A stretch of 64,000 nucleotides of DNA from Pseudomonas sp. TTU2014-080ASC (GCF_001446935.1 NZ_LKKK01000001.1:682001-746000), one strand, 5' to 3'. Positions 1 through 9,876 are shown, numbered from the stretch's first letter. Program-made: numbers and translations. Notes: generated by a model not told the origin, from the letters alone.

Positions 1-85
1 TACACAGCAAGACCAGGCCCTGTCTGACAGGGTCATCTGCGGCTGCAGCTTCCTGCTGCTGAATTCGTCCTGAATCAACTTTCAT
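1..85 (-). CDS. Type I secretion ABC transporter, N-terminal fragment (LapB/BapC-like)
   Basis: Only the first 28 codons lie in the window; the gene runs off the left edge. The ATG at 85 overlaps the last 11 bases of the upstream tolC-family gene, which suggests translational coupling. The fragment is rich in Gln and Ala and then reads DDPVRQGLVLLC, which resembles the start of the C39-peptidase-like N-terminal domain of LapB-type exporters (compare DDPLLDSLL in such proteins, from memory). Position after an adhesin and an outer-membrane channel matches the bapA-bapB-bapC order of Salmonella. Its expected role is the inner-membrane ATPase that drives export of the adhesin. Assignment rests on a short fragment plus context. 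Confidence 0.72.
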   Translation of the reverse strand, partial: MKVDSGRIQQQEAAAADDPVRQGLVLLC

Positions 86-1337
86 GGCTAAGCCGCTTCT
101 CAAGCATGGCGCTCAGTAATCCCACCTGCGCTGCCGCACGATATTCGATGGTTTTTTGTTCTATTTTGAGGTTGATCAGCTGCCGCTCAGCTTCAAATCG
201 CTCGCGCTGGACATTCAGCAGATCGATCACATCGCGACGGCCAACTTCAAATTGCTCACGGTAAAGTCCGGTCACTTGATCGGCCTGCTGCACTTGCTGT
301 TGCAGTGATTGCTCACGCCAGCGCAGTGTCTCAGCGGTATCAAACAGCGTTTGCAACTTACGCCGGATATCCCGCTGCATGGCATCAGCACTCCAACGCG
401 CCGCCTCCAGGCGCTGCTGCGCGGCGGCCGGACGATAAAAATTCGAAAGTCCCTGAATGGTCTCCATGCGAAAGCGCAAAGACACCATGGAGTCGTCCTC
501 CATTCTGCCGCCGATCTCCCGGCGCAGATGCGAGGCCTCAAGGTTCAGCTGCGGTAGCAGCGAGGCTTTGGCTTCACGCAATTCAGCTTCGGCTACGTTG
601 GCATCTTCAAGCGCCTTGCGCTGTAACGGTGAGCTGCTGATCACTTTGCCAACATCACCACGGGCCAGGTAGCGCTCCAGCGAATAGGGCTCGGGAATTT
701 CCAGAGCCTCTGGTTCCTGCCCCACAAGAATCAAGAACTGGTTGCGCAGGTCTTGCAGCTTGCCCTTCTCGGCGGACATCTGTTCCTGCGCCCGGACCAG
801 CTCAAGACTGGCACGATCCAGCTCGCTTCGGTCGGAATAGCCCTGACCACGGACTTCCGTCATCTGGCGGATGCTGTCGATATGTTCAATGTGCATCCGC
901 ACTGACTCCAGGCGTTGCTCTGCAGCCAGCAGCTCGAGGTAGGTCTCAACGATGTCCAGTGCCGCATCGTCCTGAGCCACCATGAGTTCTTCGAGCTTCT
1001 TGCGTTGGGTTGCATTGGCGCTTTCGACCTTACTGGCAACACGGCCCCAGTCGTAAAGCATCTGAGAAGCGGTGAGGTCGTAAACGACCTCACCGAAATC
1101 AAACTCCTGCGGGCCACCCGACATAGACACCGCCGGGTAATACCCGCCCTTGGCAATATCCACGTCTGTCCCGGCACGTGCGGCCTCAGCCATAGCCGCA
1201 CGCACCTGAGGATTGATGGCCAGCCCAAGCTGCACAGCCTCGTCCAGCGGCATGGCCACTAGAGGCATAGAGACACCTAGACCGGTCAGGCAAAGACCCG
1301 CCCAAACCAGCCTATAGCTGGCTCGGCGTTTACTCAT
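75..1337 (-). CDS. TolC-family outer-membrane channel of the adhesin type I secretion system
   Basis: A 420-residue protein with a signal peptide (charged MSKRR start, hydrophobic core to about residue 26) followed by the LDEAVQLGLAINPQVRAA segment typical of TolC/LapE/AprF outer-membrane factors. The body is mostly long amphipathic helices with two related halves (about 30-210 and 225-415), as expected for a trimeric beta-barrel with a periplasmic alpha-tunnel. Its ATG overlaps the adhesin stop codon by four bases, and its own end overlaps the ABC transporter start, so the three genes form one unit. It should form the outer-membrane exit duct for the adhesin. Family call is firm; the substrate is inferred from context. 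Confidence 0.9.
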   Translation of the reverse strand: MSKRRASYRLVWAGLCLTGLGVSMPLVAMPLDEAVQLGLAINPQVRAAMAEAARAGTDVDIAKGGYYPAVSMSGGPQEFDFGEVVYDLTASQMLYDWGRVASKVESANATQRKKLEELMVAQDDAALDIVETYLELLAAEQRLESVRMHIEHIDSIRQMTEVRGQGYSDRSELDRASLELVRAQEQMSAEKGKLQDLRNQFLILVGQEPEALEIPEPYSLERYLARGDVGKVISSSPLQRKALEDANVAEAELREAKASLLPQLNLEASHLRREIGGRMEDDSMVSLRFRMETIQGLSNFYRPAAAQQRLEAARWSADAMQRDIRRKLQTLFDTAETLRWREQSLQQQVQQADQVTGLYREQFEVGRRDVIDLLNVQRERFEAERQLINLKIEQKTIEYRAAAQVGLLSAMLEKRLSHES

Positions 1338-4300
1338 ACCAACACCTGGACAGTATTGTCCTCAACCAACAAGGTATTGCCGCCAAAGGAGTACACATCG
1401 TAGGTCACGCCGTTGATTTCCTGAGTCGTTCCGGTGTTAGTGGCACCCGTCACTCTCAATGTGTCGTTGGCTTCGCCTGTGATCTGCAGCGTGTTGTTGC
1501 TATCAGTGATGATGCCCACTTCGGCCGCCGTAAGCGTCAGTACACTGCCGGAGTCACCTTTGCCCAGATTGATCCGCTCGATGTTGGCTAGGGTGCCAAC
1601 ACCCACTGCGTTGTAATCCAGGTTAATCCCACCGGCCAGCAATAGGGTGTCGAAACCGGCACCGCCATCAATGCTGGTGAAATTGGCTGAGGTGACTTCG
1701 ATGGTGTCATTCCCATCACCCGCTTCTACACGGTCTCCGCTGCCGACGTTCTTGATCAGATCATGGCCGTCTGCGCCAATGATCCTTTCAGAGGAATCAT
1801 TGCGAGCAGTCAGGAAATCATTTCCTGACGTGCCGGTAACGGATATTTCTCCCAGTGACAACAGTGCTCCGGAACCCAGCAAGTTCACACCATAACTAGC
1901 GCTGTCATTGCCAAAAGAGTCAGTTGCCACAATGTTGAACGAAAGACCTGCGCCGAGATTCAGTATGTCCGTCACGCTCAATCCCAAATCACTCAATAAC
2001 TGTGGATTGAGCAGGTTCACCGAGAAATTTCCATTTGCATCGACAGTAGGATCAACAATCACGGTGGTCAACGGGGTGATCACTTCAACCCGAACAGAGC
2101 TGCCGGAGCTTGCAGTGCCAGACAATCCCAACACTGGAGTAGGGAGAAGTCGCACATCCAAACCAAAGTCACCCACGGTAACGGGCTGAGGCAAATTCGG
2201 CCCGATACCAACGGTGGCGATGTTCCCCTGGTTACCCGCCAGATCTTCACCACGAGCCGACACAGACGCTGTGAGCAACTGATCCCAGCTTAGCTCTATA
2301 TCCAAGTCGGTAAGCAGGTTGATCAAGGCCTTGCCCTGACTGTCAGTAGCCACTGCCACAGTTGCGGTCACACCGCCAACTGCCACCTCGACCAAGACCT
2401 TGGTAAAAGGCTCGCTGGTGACCGTCAGCAGGTTGCCGACCAGTGTCAGCAACGGTGCTGCAGGTGGGATGGTGTCGACAACAAAGTTCACCGCAGTACT
2501 GCTGGTGCCGCCACTGATATCTGCGGTAATCGCCGCTGCACCCTCAGGATAAGCAGCACTTCCCCCCTCCGGCGCCAGCGTAATGTTGATGCTGCCAGCG
2601 GCGATATCGTCGCTGCTCAGGGTGTGAGTGACACTCTGCTCATAGCCGTTTTGGCCGCTGAACTTCACCGTCACAACCTGGCCTACCTGCATGGTCGGAC
2701 GCAGCCCTACAGTGACCTGGATACCATTGCTGATTTCCACCGCATTGACGTAGCCATCAGCCGCTTCTGTCACGGTCACAGTCGGCGGAGCCAAATCCAG
2801 GGCATAGATAGTGGTCGGAGCACTGGTATTGCCAGTTGCATCCACAGCAACCCCACGGATTGACTCGCCCGCTACCAGTGCCGGGTCAATTGGCAGGCTG
2901 AACGTGCCATCCCCGCCAACGGTGACAATGATTGGATTGCTCTCATCACCATCGATAACGAGGTGCAACTTGCTGTTGGCCTCAGCCGTGCCGGTCAGCA
3001 GATTGCCATCGTGGTTGAGAACCAAAACCGGCGCACCTGGGGCCACCTTATCCACAACCATAGTGGCTGGATCACTTATGTTGCCCGTCGCATCGGTGGC
3101 AGTTGCCGTGACCACAGTGTTATGAGCCAGCGGGGTCGCCGGCGTTACGGTCCAGGTTCCGTCAGCACCAACGGTGGCTTGCCCAATTGGGGCGTTATTA
3201 CCATCGGTGAGCTTAATGACCGCACCGATTTCCCCTGTACCCGTGATGATGGCTCCGGTACTTGGATTAATCACAGGTATATCCGGGGCCTCCGAGTCAA
3301 CGGTCATAGTGGTGGTACCACTGCTGTTGCCTGTTGCGTCTTCAGCGCGGACCGCTACCACCGTATCGTGGGCAATCGGAGTACCCGGCGTATAGCTCCA
3401 ATTACCAGCCCCATTGGCCTGGACTTCAATCTCCGGGGCTCCGCCGATGGAGATGAACACCTTGGCACCAGCTTCAGCTGTACCGGTGATGCTAACCCCT
3501 GTGCTCGGCTGCACAATCGGATTGTCAGGAGCGATGCTATCGACAGTAGTCGCTGCCGGGCCGCTGGTATTGCCAGCAGCGTCTTGGGCGCGCGCGTTAA
3601 TCACCACACCATTGCCCAGCGCTGGCGACGGGCTGTAGCTCCAGGAGCCATCAGCACCTGCGGTTGCCTCACCAATCACTGTGCCAGAGCCAGTGGTCAG
3701 CAGAACCTTCGCGCCCACCTCTGCGGTACCGCTGATCAGCGAGCCATTGCTCAGATTCAGCACGGGCACTGCCGGTGCCTCAGCGTCTACGATGGCCGTT
3801 GCTTCACCGCTGGTATTCCCTGCGGCATCCCTCGCTACAACTTTGACCTCGGCGTCATGTTCCAGCTTCGGATTGGGTGTGAATGTCCAGTTGCCCGCGC
3901 CATCCGCCGTGACTTGACCGATCTGATCACCCGCGCTGTTTTTAATCAGCACGGTTGCGTTCGCTTCAGCGGTACCGGTCAGCGTGACCCCATTGGTAGG
4001 AGCAATAGTCGGCAGCCCCGGAGCCTCAGCATCCACTGTAGTCGTGGCGGGACCACTGGTATTACCAGCGGCATCCTTAGCCACCACGCTCACCACAGAG
4101 TCATGATCAAGACCGGGCGTCTGGGTATAGCTCCACTTGCCGTCAGGTCCCGCGACCACCAGGGCCAATTCACCCAGGACACTATCGGTCAGGATCACAG
4201 TGGCACCCGCCTCAGCGGTACCTGAGAACTCAACCCCATTGCTGTCGTTAACTGTTGGCGTCGCAGGTGGCTGCGCGTCCACAACAATCGTGGCCACCCC

Positions 4301-7300
4301 ACTCTCGCTGCTCAGCGTATTAACTGCCTTAGCACTGACCACATCCCCGTGAGCCAAGTCAGGAGTCGGATCGAAGGTCCACGTGCCGTCTGGTTGAACC
4401 ATGATCGTACCGGCCTGCTCAACACCGTTAATGCTCAGCTTGATCTCAGTACCCAGTTCACCTGTACCGGAAATCACAGTGCCGTTGCTTGGATTGATAT
4501 GAGGAGTCGAAGGTAAGTCGGCATCTACCGTAATGGGTGATGACGGTAGGCTGATATTGCCTGCCGCATCCGTAGCCGTCACAGTAACCACCTGACCGGT
4601 AGTCAGCGGCGTGGCTGGGGCGTACTCCCAATTACCAGCACCATCAGTCATGACGGTGGCAACGACGGTGCCATCGACGGTGATTTCAATCTCAAGATTG
4701 CCTTCGGAAGCTGTGCCTGTAAGCAAGCTGCCGTTGCTTGGTGAAACCACAGGCTGCAGAGGCGCTTCGGCGTCGATGGTAACGGAGGCCTCAGGACTGG
4801 TATTACCTGCAGCATCGCGGGCCACAACCTTTAAGGTGTCACCATGGATCAGCGCAGGTCCAGGCACTGGAGACACACTCCAGGTGCCATCTGCCCCAAC
4901 ATCGACCGTGCCTAGCTCGACATCATTGCTGTCATAAATTACCAGCGTTGAGCCAGCCTCAGCCGTACCGCTCAGGCTGCTGCCATTGCTTGGCGCAACG
5001 ATCGGAGTGGCTGGCGCAATGGCATCCACGGTCACTGCAGACGTATCACTGACATTACCGGTTGGATCGACGGCAGTCGCAATAACCACTTGGTCGTGAG
5101 CCAGGCGCGGGTTGAAATCGGCACTCCAGGTACCATCCCCAGCCACCAAAACGGTGGTCAGCACAGTGCCGCCGATGTCTGTCAAAATGACCGTAGTTCC
5201 GGCTTCGGCCGTACCGCTGACGGTGTGTCCATCACTCGGGAGGATCACCGGTGCATCAGGCTCAACCGAGTCAATGGTCACAGTTGCAGCCGGACCAGTG
5301 TTACCCGTGGCGTCACGAGCCTCCACAGTAACAACAGTGCCATGAGTTAACGCAGGGCTTGGGGTGTAGCTCCAATTACCATCTGAGCCAACACTTGCGG
5401 TCCCGATTTCTGTACCACCAGCACCTCGAATTACCACTGTGCTTTCAGGCTCAGCTGTACCAGACAAGCTGGTGCCGTTACTTAGATTGACGGTCGGAAT
5501 CAGCGGAGCTTCGCTATCGATCACCACGCTTCCGCTTGGGCCGACGTTGCCCGCCGCATCACGTGGCACAGCAGTCACCGTACTATCATGTGGCAGTGAG
5601 ACTGGCGGGACTTGGGCCGCCGGATCAAAACTCCACGTGCCATCTTCCTCAACAATGACCTCGCCAATCGGCGTGCCATCCAGGCTCAGCGTTAGGATGG
5701 AGCCAGGCTCACCCGTACCACTCAGCTCAGAGCCATTACTCAGGTGAATGATTGGTGCCGGAGGTGCCTGAGTATCCACAGTCGCTGCAGCAAGCCCACT
5801 GGCGTTTCCGGCAGCGTCCACTGCCTGCGCCTGAATGACAGTGCCATGTGTCAAATCCGGATTTAGGTCAAAGCTCCAGACACCGCCGACCACAGTGGTC
5901 TCCCCAACGGTATTACCACCAGCATCCTTGATCAGGATTGTGGCTCCTTCTTCACCAGTGCCACTGAGGGTTTTCCCATCTGTAGGGTTGATCACCGGAG
6001 CAGACGGAGCTTCAGCGTCGACGGTCAGATTGGCGACCACACTGGTATTACCCGCCGCATCCTTGGCCACAATATTCAATTGAGCATCGTGAGGCAGTGG
6101 GCTGGACGGAGTGAACGACCACGAACCATCTGCTGCGGCGACGGTTTCGCCTACTGGAGTGCCGTCAGCTAAGGTGATGAGTACGGTACTGCCTGCTTCA
6201 GCAGTACCTTCGATCACAGTGCCGTTGCTGGCCTTTGGCGTTGGCGCGTTGGGCGCTTGGGCATCAATGGTCGCATTGACCACAGTGCTTTCGTTGCCCG
6301 CAGCATCAGATGCCACAGCACTCACCACATCATCATGCTGTAGCGCAGAGCCTGGCGTTACGCTCCAGGTCCCATCAGGGGCGACCAGCGAAGAGCCCAA
6401 CTCTGCACCACCGACCAGCGTGACCGTCACGGTAGAACCCGGTTCACCTGTTCCATGAATAACAGTGCCATTGCTCGGTGCGATATCCGGCGCGGCAGGT
6501 GCAATGCCATCCACCACAACAGTGACATTCGGGCTGGGATTGTTATTGCTGTCGACTGCATTCACGGTCAGAACCGTGCCATCCGGGACCGGAGAAGCCA
6601 GCGTGGTCGACCAGTCACCATTGGCGTCAGCCGATGCGGTGCCGATCTGATTGCCGCCCGCATCGCGAATGATGATGTCGACACCCGCTTCAGCGGTACC
6701 ACTGACCTGAGTGCCGTTAGAAGGGTTAACCACGGGTGCTGCTGGGAAATCAGGCGCGGTAACAGTGACCGGCGTGCTTGGATTACCCGCAGGATCGCGC
6801 ACTACAACAGTGACAGTCTCACCATCGGTCAATGGCGGAGTGAAATTACCGCTGAAGGTGCCATCCGGTTGCGCAACAACGGTTATATCCGGCTGACCAT
6901 CGCCATCGGTGTCGATTTCAACATCAGCCCCAGCCTCGGCAGTACCGGTCACAGTGGTGCCGTCAGGTGATATCTGCACATTGCCAGCAGCCGCAGGAGG
7001 CGTGGTATCGGGTGCAGTCGCATGGGTCGGCGGGCTGCTGTTGCCCGCAGGATCTGTCACCACAACGGTGACTGTCTCACCATTGGTCAGCGGCGGGTTC
7101 AAGGTTCCGCTGAAGGTGCCATCGGGGTTGGCGACCACAGTAACGTCCGGCTCACCATCGCCATCGGTGTCAATTTCAACATTAGCACCTGGCTCAGCAG
7201 TACCCGTCACGGTGGTGCCGTCCGGCGACACCTGAACATTACCGGCTGCAGCTGGCGGCGTGGTATCGGGTGCGGTCGCATTGGTCGGCGGGCTGCTGTT

Positions 7301-8272
7301 GCCCGCAGGATCTGTAACCACAACAGTGACGGTCTCACCATTGGTCAGCGGCGGGTTCAGGGTTCCGCTGAAGGTGCCATCCGGATTGGCAATCACAGAG
7401 ACATCTGGCACTCCATCGCCATTAGTATCGATTCCCACCGTAGCACCAGGCTCGGCGGTGCCGGTTACAGTGGTGCCGTCCGGCGACACCTGGACATTGC
7501 CCGCCGGATCAGGAGCAGTTGTGTCGGGAGCGGTAACTACCGCAGGCGGGCTGGTATTGCCTGAAGGGTCGGTGACGACCACAGTAATCGTTTCACCATT
7601 GGTCAGCGGCGGCACCAACGGAGCTTCGAACGATCCGTCCGGCCCCGCGATCACAGTGATATCCGGCTTACCATCGCCGTTGGTATCAATACCAACCGTG
7701 GTACCTGGCTCGGCTTTACCAGTGAGTTTGCTGCCGTCCTCAGACACTTTCAGGTCGCTGGCAGCATTCGGTGGAGTGGTATCAATCAGTTGCCCTGAAG
7801 GGCTTCTCGAACCACCGCCACCACCGCCACCGCTACTCCCAACTGCAGCCCCACCTGCGGCCACAGTGCCTGCCGTCAGGAGAATGGCACCCAGACCAAT
7901 GCCATCGGAGTCGGAGGTCAGTGACTCAAATCCAGCCACGGTTTCCTGAGGGATATAGCTCGCCAGCAGAGGCCCATCAGTAGCACTCAGCGGGAGACTG
8001 ACAGCAACTAGCTTGTCTTCCTCGACCAGAAACAGCTGACTTGGCTGCTGGCCGTCCGCATAGAAATTGGCAATGCGGATAGTCTCACCTGACTTCAGTT
8101 GAACGATCAGGTCAGAACCACTTTTGGAGTAGCCCACGACATCGGCGGGCGCGACATTGAGCGCGACTTTACTGCTTTCGGTGAGGGAGATCAGACCATC
8201 CGCTGAAACTTCAATTGCGGATGAAGAGGCAACATTTTGTGAGGCAGATGAGACTTTTGCTTGAATAGACAT
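1334..8272 (-). CDS. Giant BapA/LapF-like Ig-repeat adhesin exported by type I secretion
   Basis: A 2312-residue secreted adhesin. Residues 1-110 match the prefix domain of BapA/LapF proteins. A hydrophobic Ala/Gly stretch (126-145) and seven glycines (148-154) follow. From about 165 there are roughly twenty tandem Ig-like domains of 85-100 residues, each beginning near a Pro-rich linker and carrying SGTAEAG-type and DAAGN-type signatures. The first four contain DTNGDG-like loops that resemble calcium sites; later ones lack them. Two or three divergent domains follow (about 1850-2140). The last 170 residues hold short RTX-like GDGND motifs and end in hydrophobic NTVQVLV, a plausible C-terminal type I signal. 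I saw no cysteine. The ATG at 8272 has AAAGGA upstream. Likely role: surface attachment and biofilm. Confidence 0.92.
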   Translation of the reverse strand: MSIQAKVSSASQNVASSSAIEVSADGLISLTESSKVALNVAPADVVGYSKSGSDLIVQLKSGETIRIANFYADGQQPSQLFLVEEDKLVAVSLPLSATDGPLLASYIPQETVAGFESLTSDSDGIGLGAILLTAGTVAAGGAAVGSSGGGGGGGSRSPSGQLIDTTPPNAASDLKVSEDGSKLTGKAEPGTTVGIDTNGDGKPDITVIAGPDGSFEAPLVPPLTNGETITVVVTDPSGNTSPPAVVTAPDTTAPDPAGNVQVSPDGTTVTGTAEPGATVGIDTNGDGVPDVSVIANPDGTFSGTLNPPLTNGETVTVVVTDPAGNSSPPTNATAPDTTPPAAAGNVQVSPDGTTVTGTAEPGANVEIDTDGDGEPDVTVVANPDGTFSGTLNPPLTNGETVTVVVTDPAGNSSPPTHATAPDTTPPAAAGNVQISPDGTTVTGTAEAGADVEIDTDGDGQPDITVVAQPDGTFSGNFTPPLTDGETVTVVVRDPAGNPSTPVTVTAPDFPAAPVVNPSNGTQVSGTAEAGVDIIIRDAGGNQIGTASADANGDWSTTLASPVPDGTVLTVNAVDSNNNPSPNVTVVVDGIAPAAPDIAPSNGTVIHGTGEPGSTVTVTLVGGAELGSSLVAPDGTWSVTPGSALQHDDVVSAVASDAAGNESTVVNATIDAQAPNAPTPKASNGTVIEGTAEAGSTVLITLADGTPVGETVAAADGSWSFTPSSPLPHDAQLNIVAKDAAGNTSVVANLTVDAEAPSAPVINPTDGKTLSGTGEEGATILIKDAGGNTVGETTVVGGVWSFDLNPDLTHGTVIQAQAVDAAGNASGLAAATVDTQAPPAPIIHLSNGSELSGTGEPGSILTLSLDGTPIGEVIVEEDGTWSFDPAAQVPPVSLPHDSTVTAVPRDAAGNVGPSGSVVIDSEAPLIPTVNLSNGTSLSGTAEPESTVVIRGAGGTEIGTASVGSDGNWSYTPSPALTHGTVVTVEARDATGNTGPAATVTIDSVEPDAPVILPSDGHTVSGTAEAGTTVILTDIGGTVLTTVLVAGDGTWSADFNPRLAHDQVVIATAVDPTGNVSDTSAVTVDAIAPATPIVAPSNGSSLSGTAEAGSTLVIYDSNDVELGTVDVGADGTWSVSPVPGPALIHGDTLKVVARDAAGNTSPEASVTIDAEAPLQPVVSPSNGSLLTGTASEGNLEIEITVDGTVVATVMTDGAGNWEYAPATPLTTGQVVTVTATDAAGNISLPSSPITVDADLPSTPHINPSNGTVISGTGELGTEIKLSINGVEQAGTIMVQPDGTWTFDPTPDLAHGDVVSAKAVNTLSSESGVATIVVDAQPPATPTVNDSNGVEFSGTAEAGATVILTDSVLGELALVVAGPDGKWSYTQTPGLDHDSVVSVVAKDAAGNTSGPATTTVDAEAPGLPTIAPTNGVTLTGTAEANATVLIKNSAGDQIGQVTADGAGNWTFTPNPKLEHDAEVKVVARDAAGNTSGEATAIVDAEAPAVPVLNLSNGSLISGTAEVGAKVLLTTGSGTVIGEATAGADGSWSYSPSPALGNGVVINARAQDAAGNTSGPAATTVDSIAPDNPIVQPSTGVSITGTAEAGAKVFISIGGAPEIEVQANGAGNWSYTPGTPIAHDTVVAVRAEDATGNSSGTTTMTVDSEAPDIPVINPSTGAIITGTGEIGAVIKLTDGNNAPIGQATVGADGTWTVTPATPLAHNTVVTATATDATGNISDPATMVVDKVAPGAPVLVLNHDGNLLTGTAEANSKLHLVIDGDESNPIIVTVGGDGTFSLPIDPALVAGESIRGVAVDATGNTSAPTTIYALDLAPPTVTVTEAADGYVNAVEISNGIQVTVGLRPTMQVGQVVTVKFSGQNGYEQSVTHTLSSDDIAAGSINITLAPEGGSAAYPEGAAAITADISGGTSSTAVNFVVDTIPPAAPLLTLVGNLLTVTSEPFTKVLVEVAVGGVTATVAVATDSQGKALINLLTDLDIELSWDQLLTASVSARGEDLAGNQGNIATVGIGPNLPQPVTVGDFGLDVRLLPTPVLGLSGTASSGSSVRVEVITPLTTVIVDPTVDANGNFSVNLLNPQLLSDLGLSVTDILNLGAGLSFNIVATDSFGNDSASYGVNLLGSGALLSLGEISVTGTSGNDFLTARNDSSERIIGADGHDLIKNVGSGDRVEAGDGNDTIEVTSANFTSIDGGAGFDTLLLAGGINLDYNAVGVGTLANIERINLGKGDSGSVLTLTAAEVGIITDSNNTLQITGEANDTLRVTGATNTGTTQEINGVTYDVYSFGGNTLLVEDNTVQVLV

Positions 8273-8753
8273 AGCTGATATTCCTTTCTTCCATGACCAA
8301 TTTGAAACGCAGAGTCAAATTGATAACAAAAGGAATAGCATCGTTCTTAAAATAGTCACAGCCACATAATTTGGTTTTCCGACGAAGTGAAACGATGGTT
8401 CACAAAACTTCTGAAAGCCCCGTCAACACTGGGCTAACACCTCTCTCGAGATGAGTAATACGAGTGTGTTATCACCAACTTCAAAAGTGGGACATTCGTT
8501 CGCACTTAAGGTAGAACAACACCAAATCAATAAATATTTCATTGCTGTAAATCAACATTAGGTCCATTAAGGGCAAACTGCCAGCAGTCAAATGAAATAA
8601 ACGTGCAGCTCGTCGGAATGTTGACGCCGGGAATCCTTACGCATGTTTCAGAAGAAAAGGGACACGCAAAAAAAACCACCGCTTGTCGGTGGTTTTTCTG
8701 ATTGGATCAACGTCAACTGACGTTCGAGTCAAATCCTTGATAATCAGGTGACA
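8273..8753. other. Intergenic region upstream of the adhesin operon
   Basis: This 481-base stretch has no convincing gene. It is more AT-rich than its surroundings, especially 8300-8600, and must contain the adhesin promoter reading leftward and any operators controlling it. I could not fix a -35/-10 pair with confidence. At its right end lies the terminator of the neighbouring S1-domain gene (8671-8697). Confidence 0.6.
8671..8697 (-). terminator. Rho-independent terminator after the cvfB-like gene
   Basis: A perfect 11-base stem (AAAAACCACCG and CGGTGGTTTTT) with a five-base loop. Read leftward it is followed by eight T residues, so it ends the minus-strand S1-domain gene that stops at 8754. 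The + strand side also has a T run, so it may work both ways. Confidence 0.9.
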
Positions 8754-9596
8754 TCAGGAAGCAGCCAATTCGATCCGGTCATCGTGGATAACGATCAGCC
8801 CTTGCTTATACAGACCGCCAATCGCCTTCTTGAAATTACCCTTACTGACCCGGAACAGAGCCGCAATCTCTTCCGGCGAACTTTTATCGTTCAGCTTCAG
8901 CATCCCACCCTGCTCACGCAGCTGGGCCATAATCTGTTCAGCCAAGCCTCCCACTGCCCCCTGTCCTACAGGCTGAAGACTCAGGCTGATCTTGCCGTCA
9001 GCACGCAGCTCCTTAATAAAGCCTTTTTCCTGCATGCCACTGCGGATGAACTTGAACAGCTCGTTCTTGTGGATCAACCCCCAGTGCTTGCCATTGATGA
9101 TGGCCTTGAAGCCCAGGTCAGTGGCCTCAGCCACCAGCAAATCAACCTCCTGCCCTACCGTGTAGATGGCCGGCTCATTGTCCAGGTGACGATCCAGTCG
9201 TGCTGTGGCGGTAATGCGCTTGGTGCGTTTATCCACATAGACATACACCACACAGTAATCGCCAATCTGCAGCGGGCGCTTTTCTTCGGAGTGCGGTAGG
9301 AGCAGATCTTTGGGCAGCCCCCAGTTGAGGAACAAGCCGACACGGTTTATATCCACCACCTTCAGGCTGGCAAACTGGCCAACCTGAACTTTGGGTTTCT
9401 CCGTGGTAGCAATTAATTTGTCTTCGCTATCCAGATAAACAAAGACATTCAACCAGTCATCTACCTCAGTGCTGGTGTTTTTCGGGATATAACGCTTTGG
9501 CAGCAGAATTTCGCCATCCGCCCCGCCATCCAGATACAGGCCGAAGTCTGTGTGCTTCACGACCTGCAAACTATTCATCCGTCCGATTACCGCCAT
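8754..9596 (-). CDS. CvfB-family S1-domain RNA-binding protein
   Basis: A 280-residue protein of the CvfB/YitL family. Three S1-like OB folds can be seen (about 1-65, 72-133 and 145-212), each with the pattern of a Gly-rich strand followed by a basic strand. A C-terminal winged helix (about 222-276) contains AALFRVSKGNFKKAIGGLY. In Staphylococcus aureus, CvfB binds RNA and affects virulence gene expression; its role in pseudomonads is poorly known. AAGG lies seven bases before the ATG. It is transcribed alone, with a strong terminator behind it. Automatic annotation sometimes labels such proteins GntR regulators because of the winged helix; the S1 domains argue against that. Confidence 0.88.
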   Translation of the reverse strand: MAVIGRMNSLQVVKHTDFGLYLDGGADGEILLPKRYIPKNTSTEVDDWLNVFVYLDSEDKLIATTEKPKVQVGQFASLKVVDINRVGLFLNWGLPKDLLLPHSEEKRPLQIGDYCVVYVYVDKRTKRITATARLDRHLDNEPAIYTVGQEVDLLVAEATDLGFKAIINGKHWGLIHKNELFKFIRSGMQEKGFIKELRADGKISLSLQPVGQGAVGGLAEQIMAQLREQGGMLKLNDKSSPEEIAALFRVSKGNFKKAIGGLYKQGLIVIHDDRIELAAS

Positions 9597-9761
9597 GGTG
9601 CCTTACTCGATTTTCCAGAGCGACATTCTAGCCGAGTTACCCGTGAAATTCTTGCAGACGGCGTATTTACGCCGGGGCAGGAAATTGATTCAGTCATTCT
9701 GACCAGTGGTTTAAAAGTAATAAATAAACCATTTAAAACAGACGGTTATAAAAATGATAGC

Positions 9762-9796
9762 GCCATAAATAACGGAATAATTCAGTTATTTATGGC
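9762..9796. promoter_or_regulatory. AT-rich 12-base inverted repeat upstream of the small-protein gene
   Basis: GCCATAAATAAC and GTTATTTATGGC form perfect 12-base arms around an 11-base spacer. The element sits 80 bases upstream of the 59-residue ORF, in the most AT-rich patch of the neighbourhood. No T tract follows, so an operator or RNA structure seems likelier than a terminator. Confidence 0.45.
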
Positions 9797-9876
9797 CTGA
9801 CCGGACTATTAATTCTGCATTTATTGATCAATTAACGTACCCTGTCAGGTCAACTTTGATTAAAGGGGACACTTTC

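Noticed and set aside
2963..4225. Open frame of 420 codons on the + strand inside the adhesin gene
   Set aside because: It is the antisense of repetitive, high-GC coding DNA. The translation is rich in Arg, Gly and His with no recognisable domain, and the minus-strand adhesin explains the sequence fully.
1900..7780. Regular repeats at roughly 260-300 bases that could look like a repeat array
   Set aside because: They are the coding repeats of the adhesin Ig domains, not CRISPR or a satellite: period too long, no constant spacer-repeat pattern.
9552..9800. 82-codon open frame between the CvfB-like gene and the 59-aa gene
   Set aside because: It starts inside the CvfB coding region, has no ribosome binding site and runs through the AT-rich palindrome; composition is non-coding.
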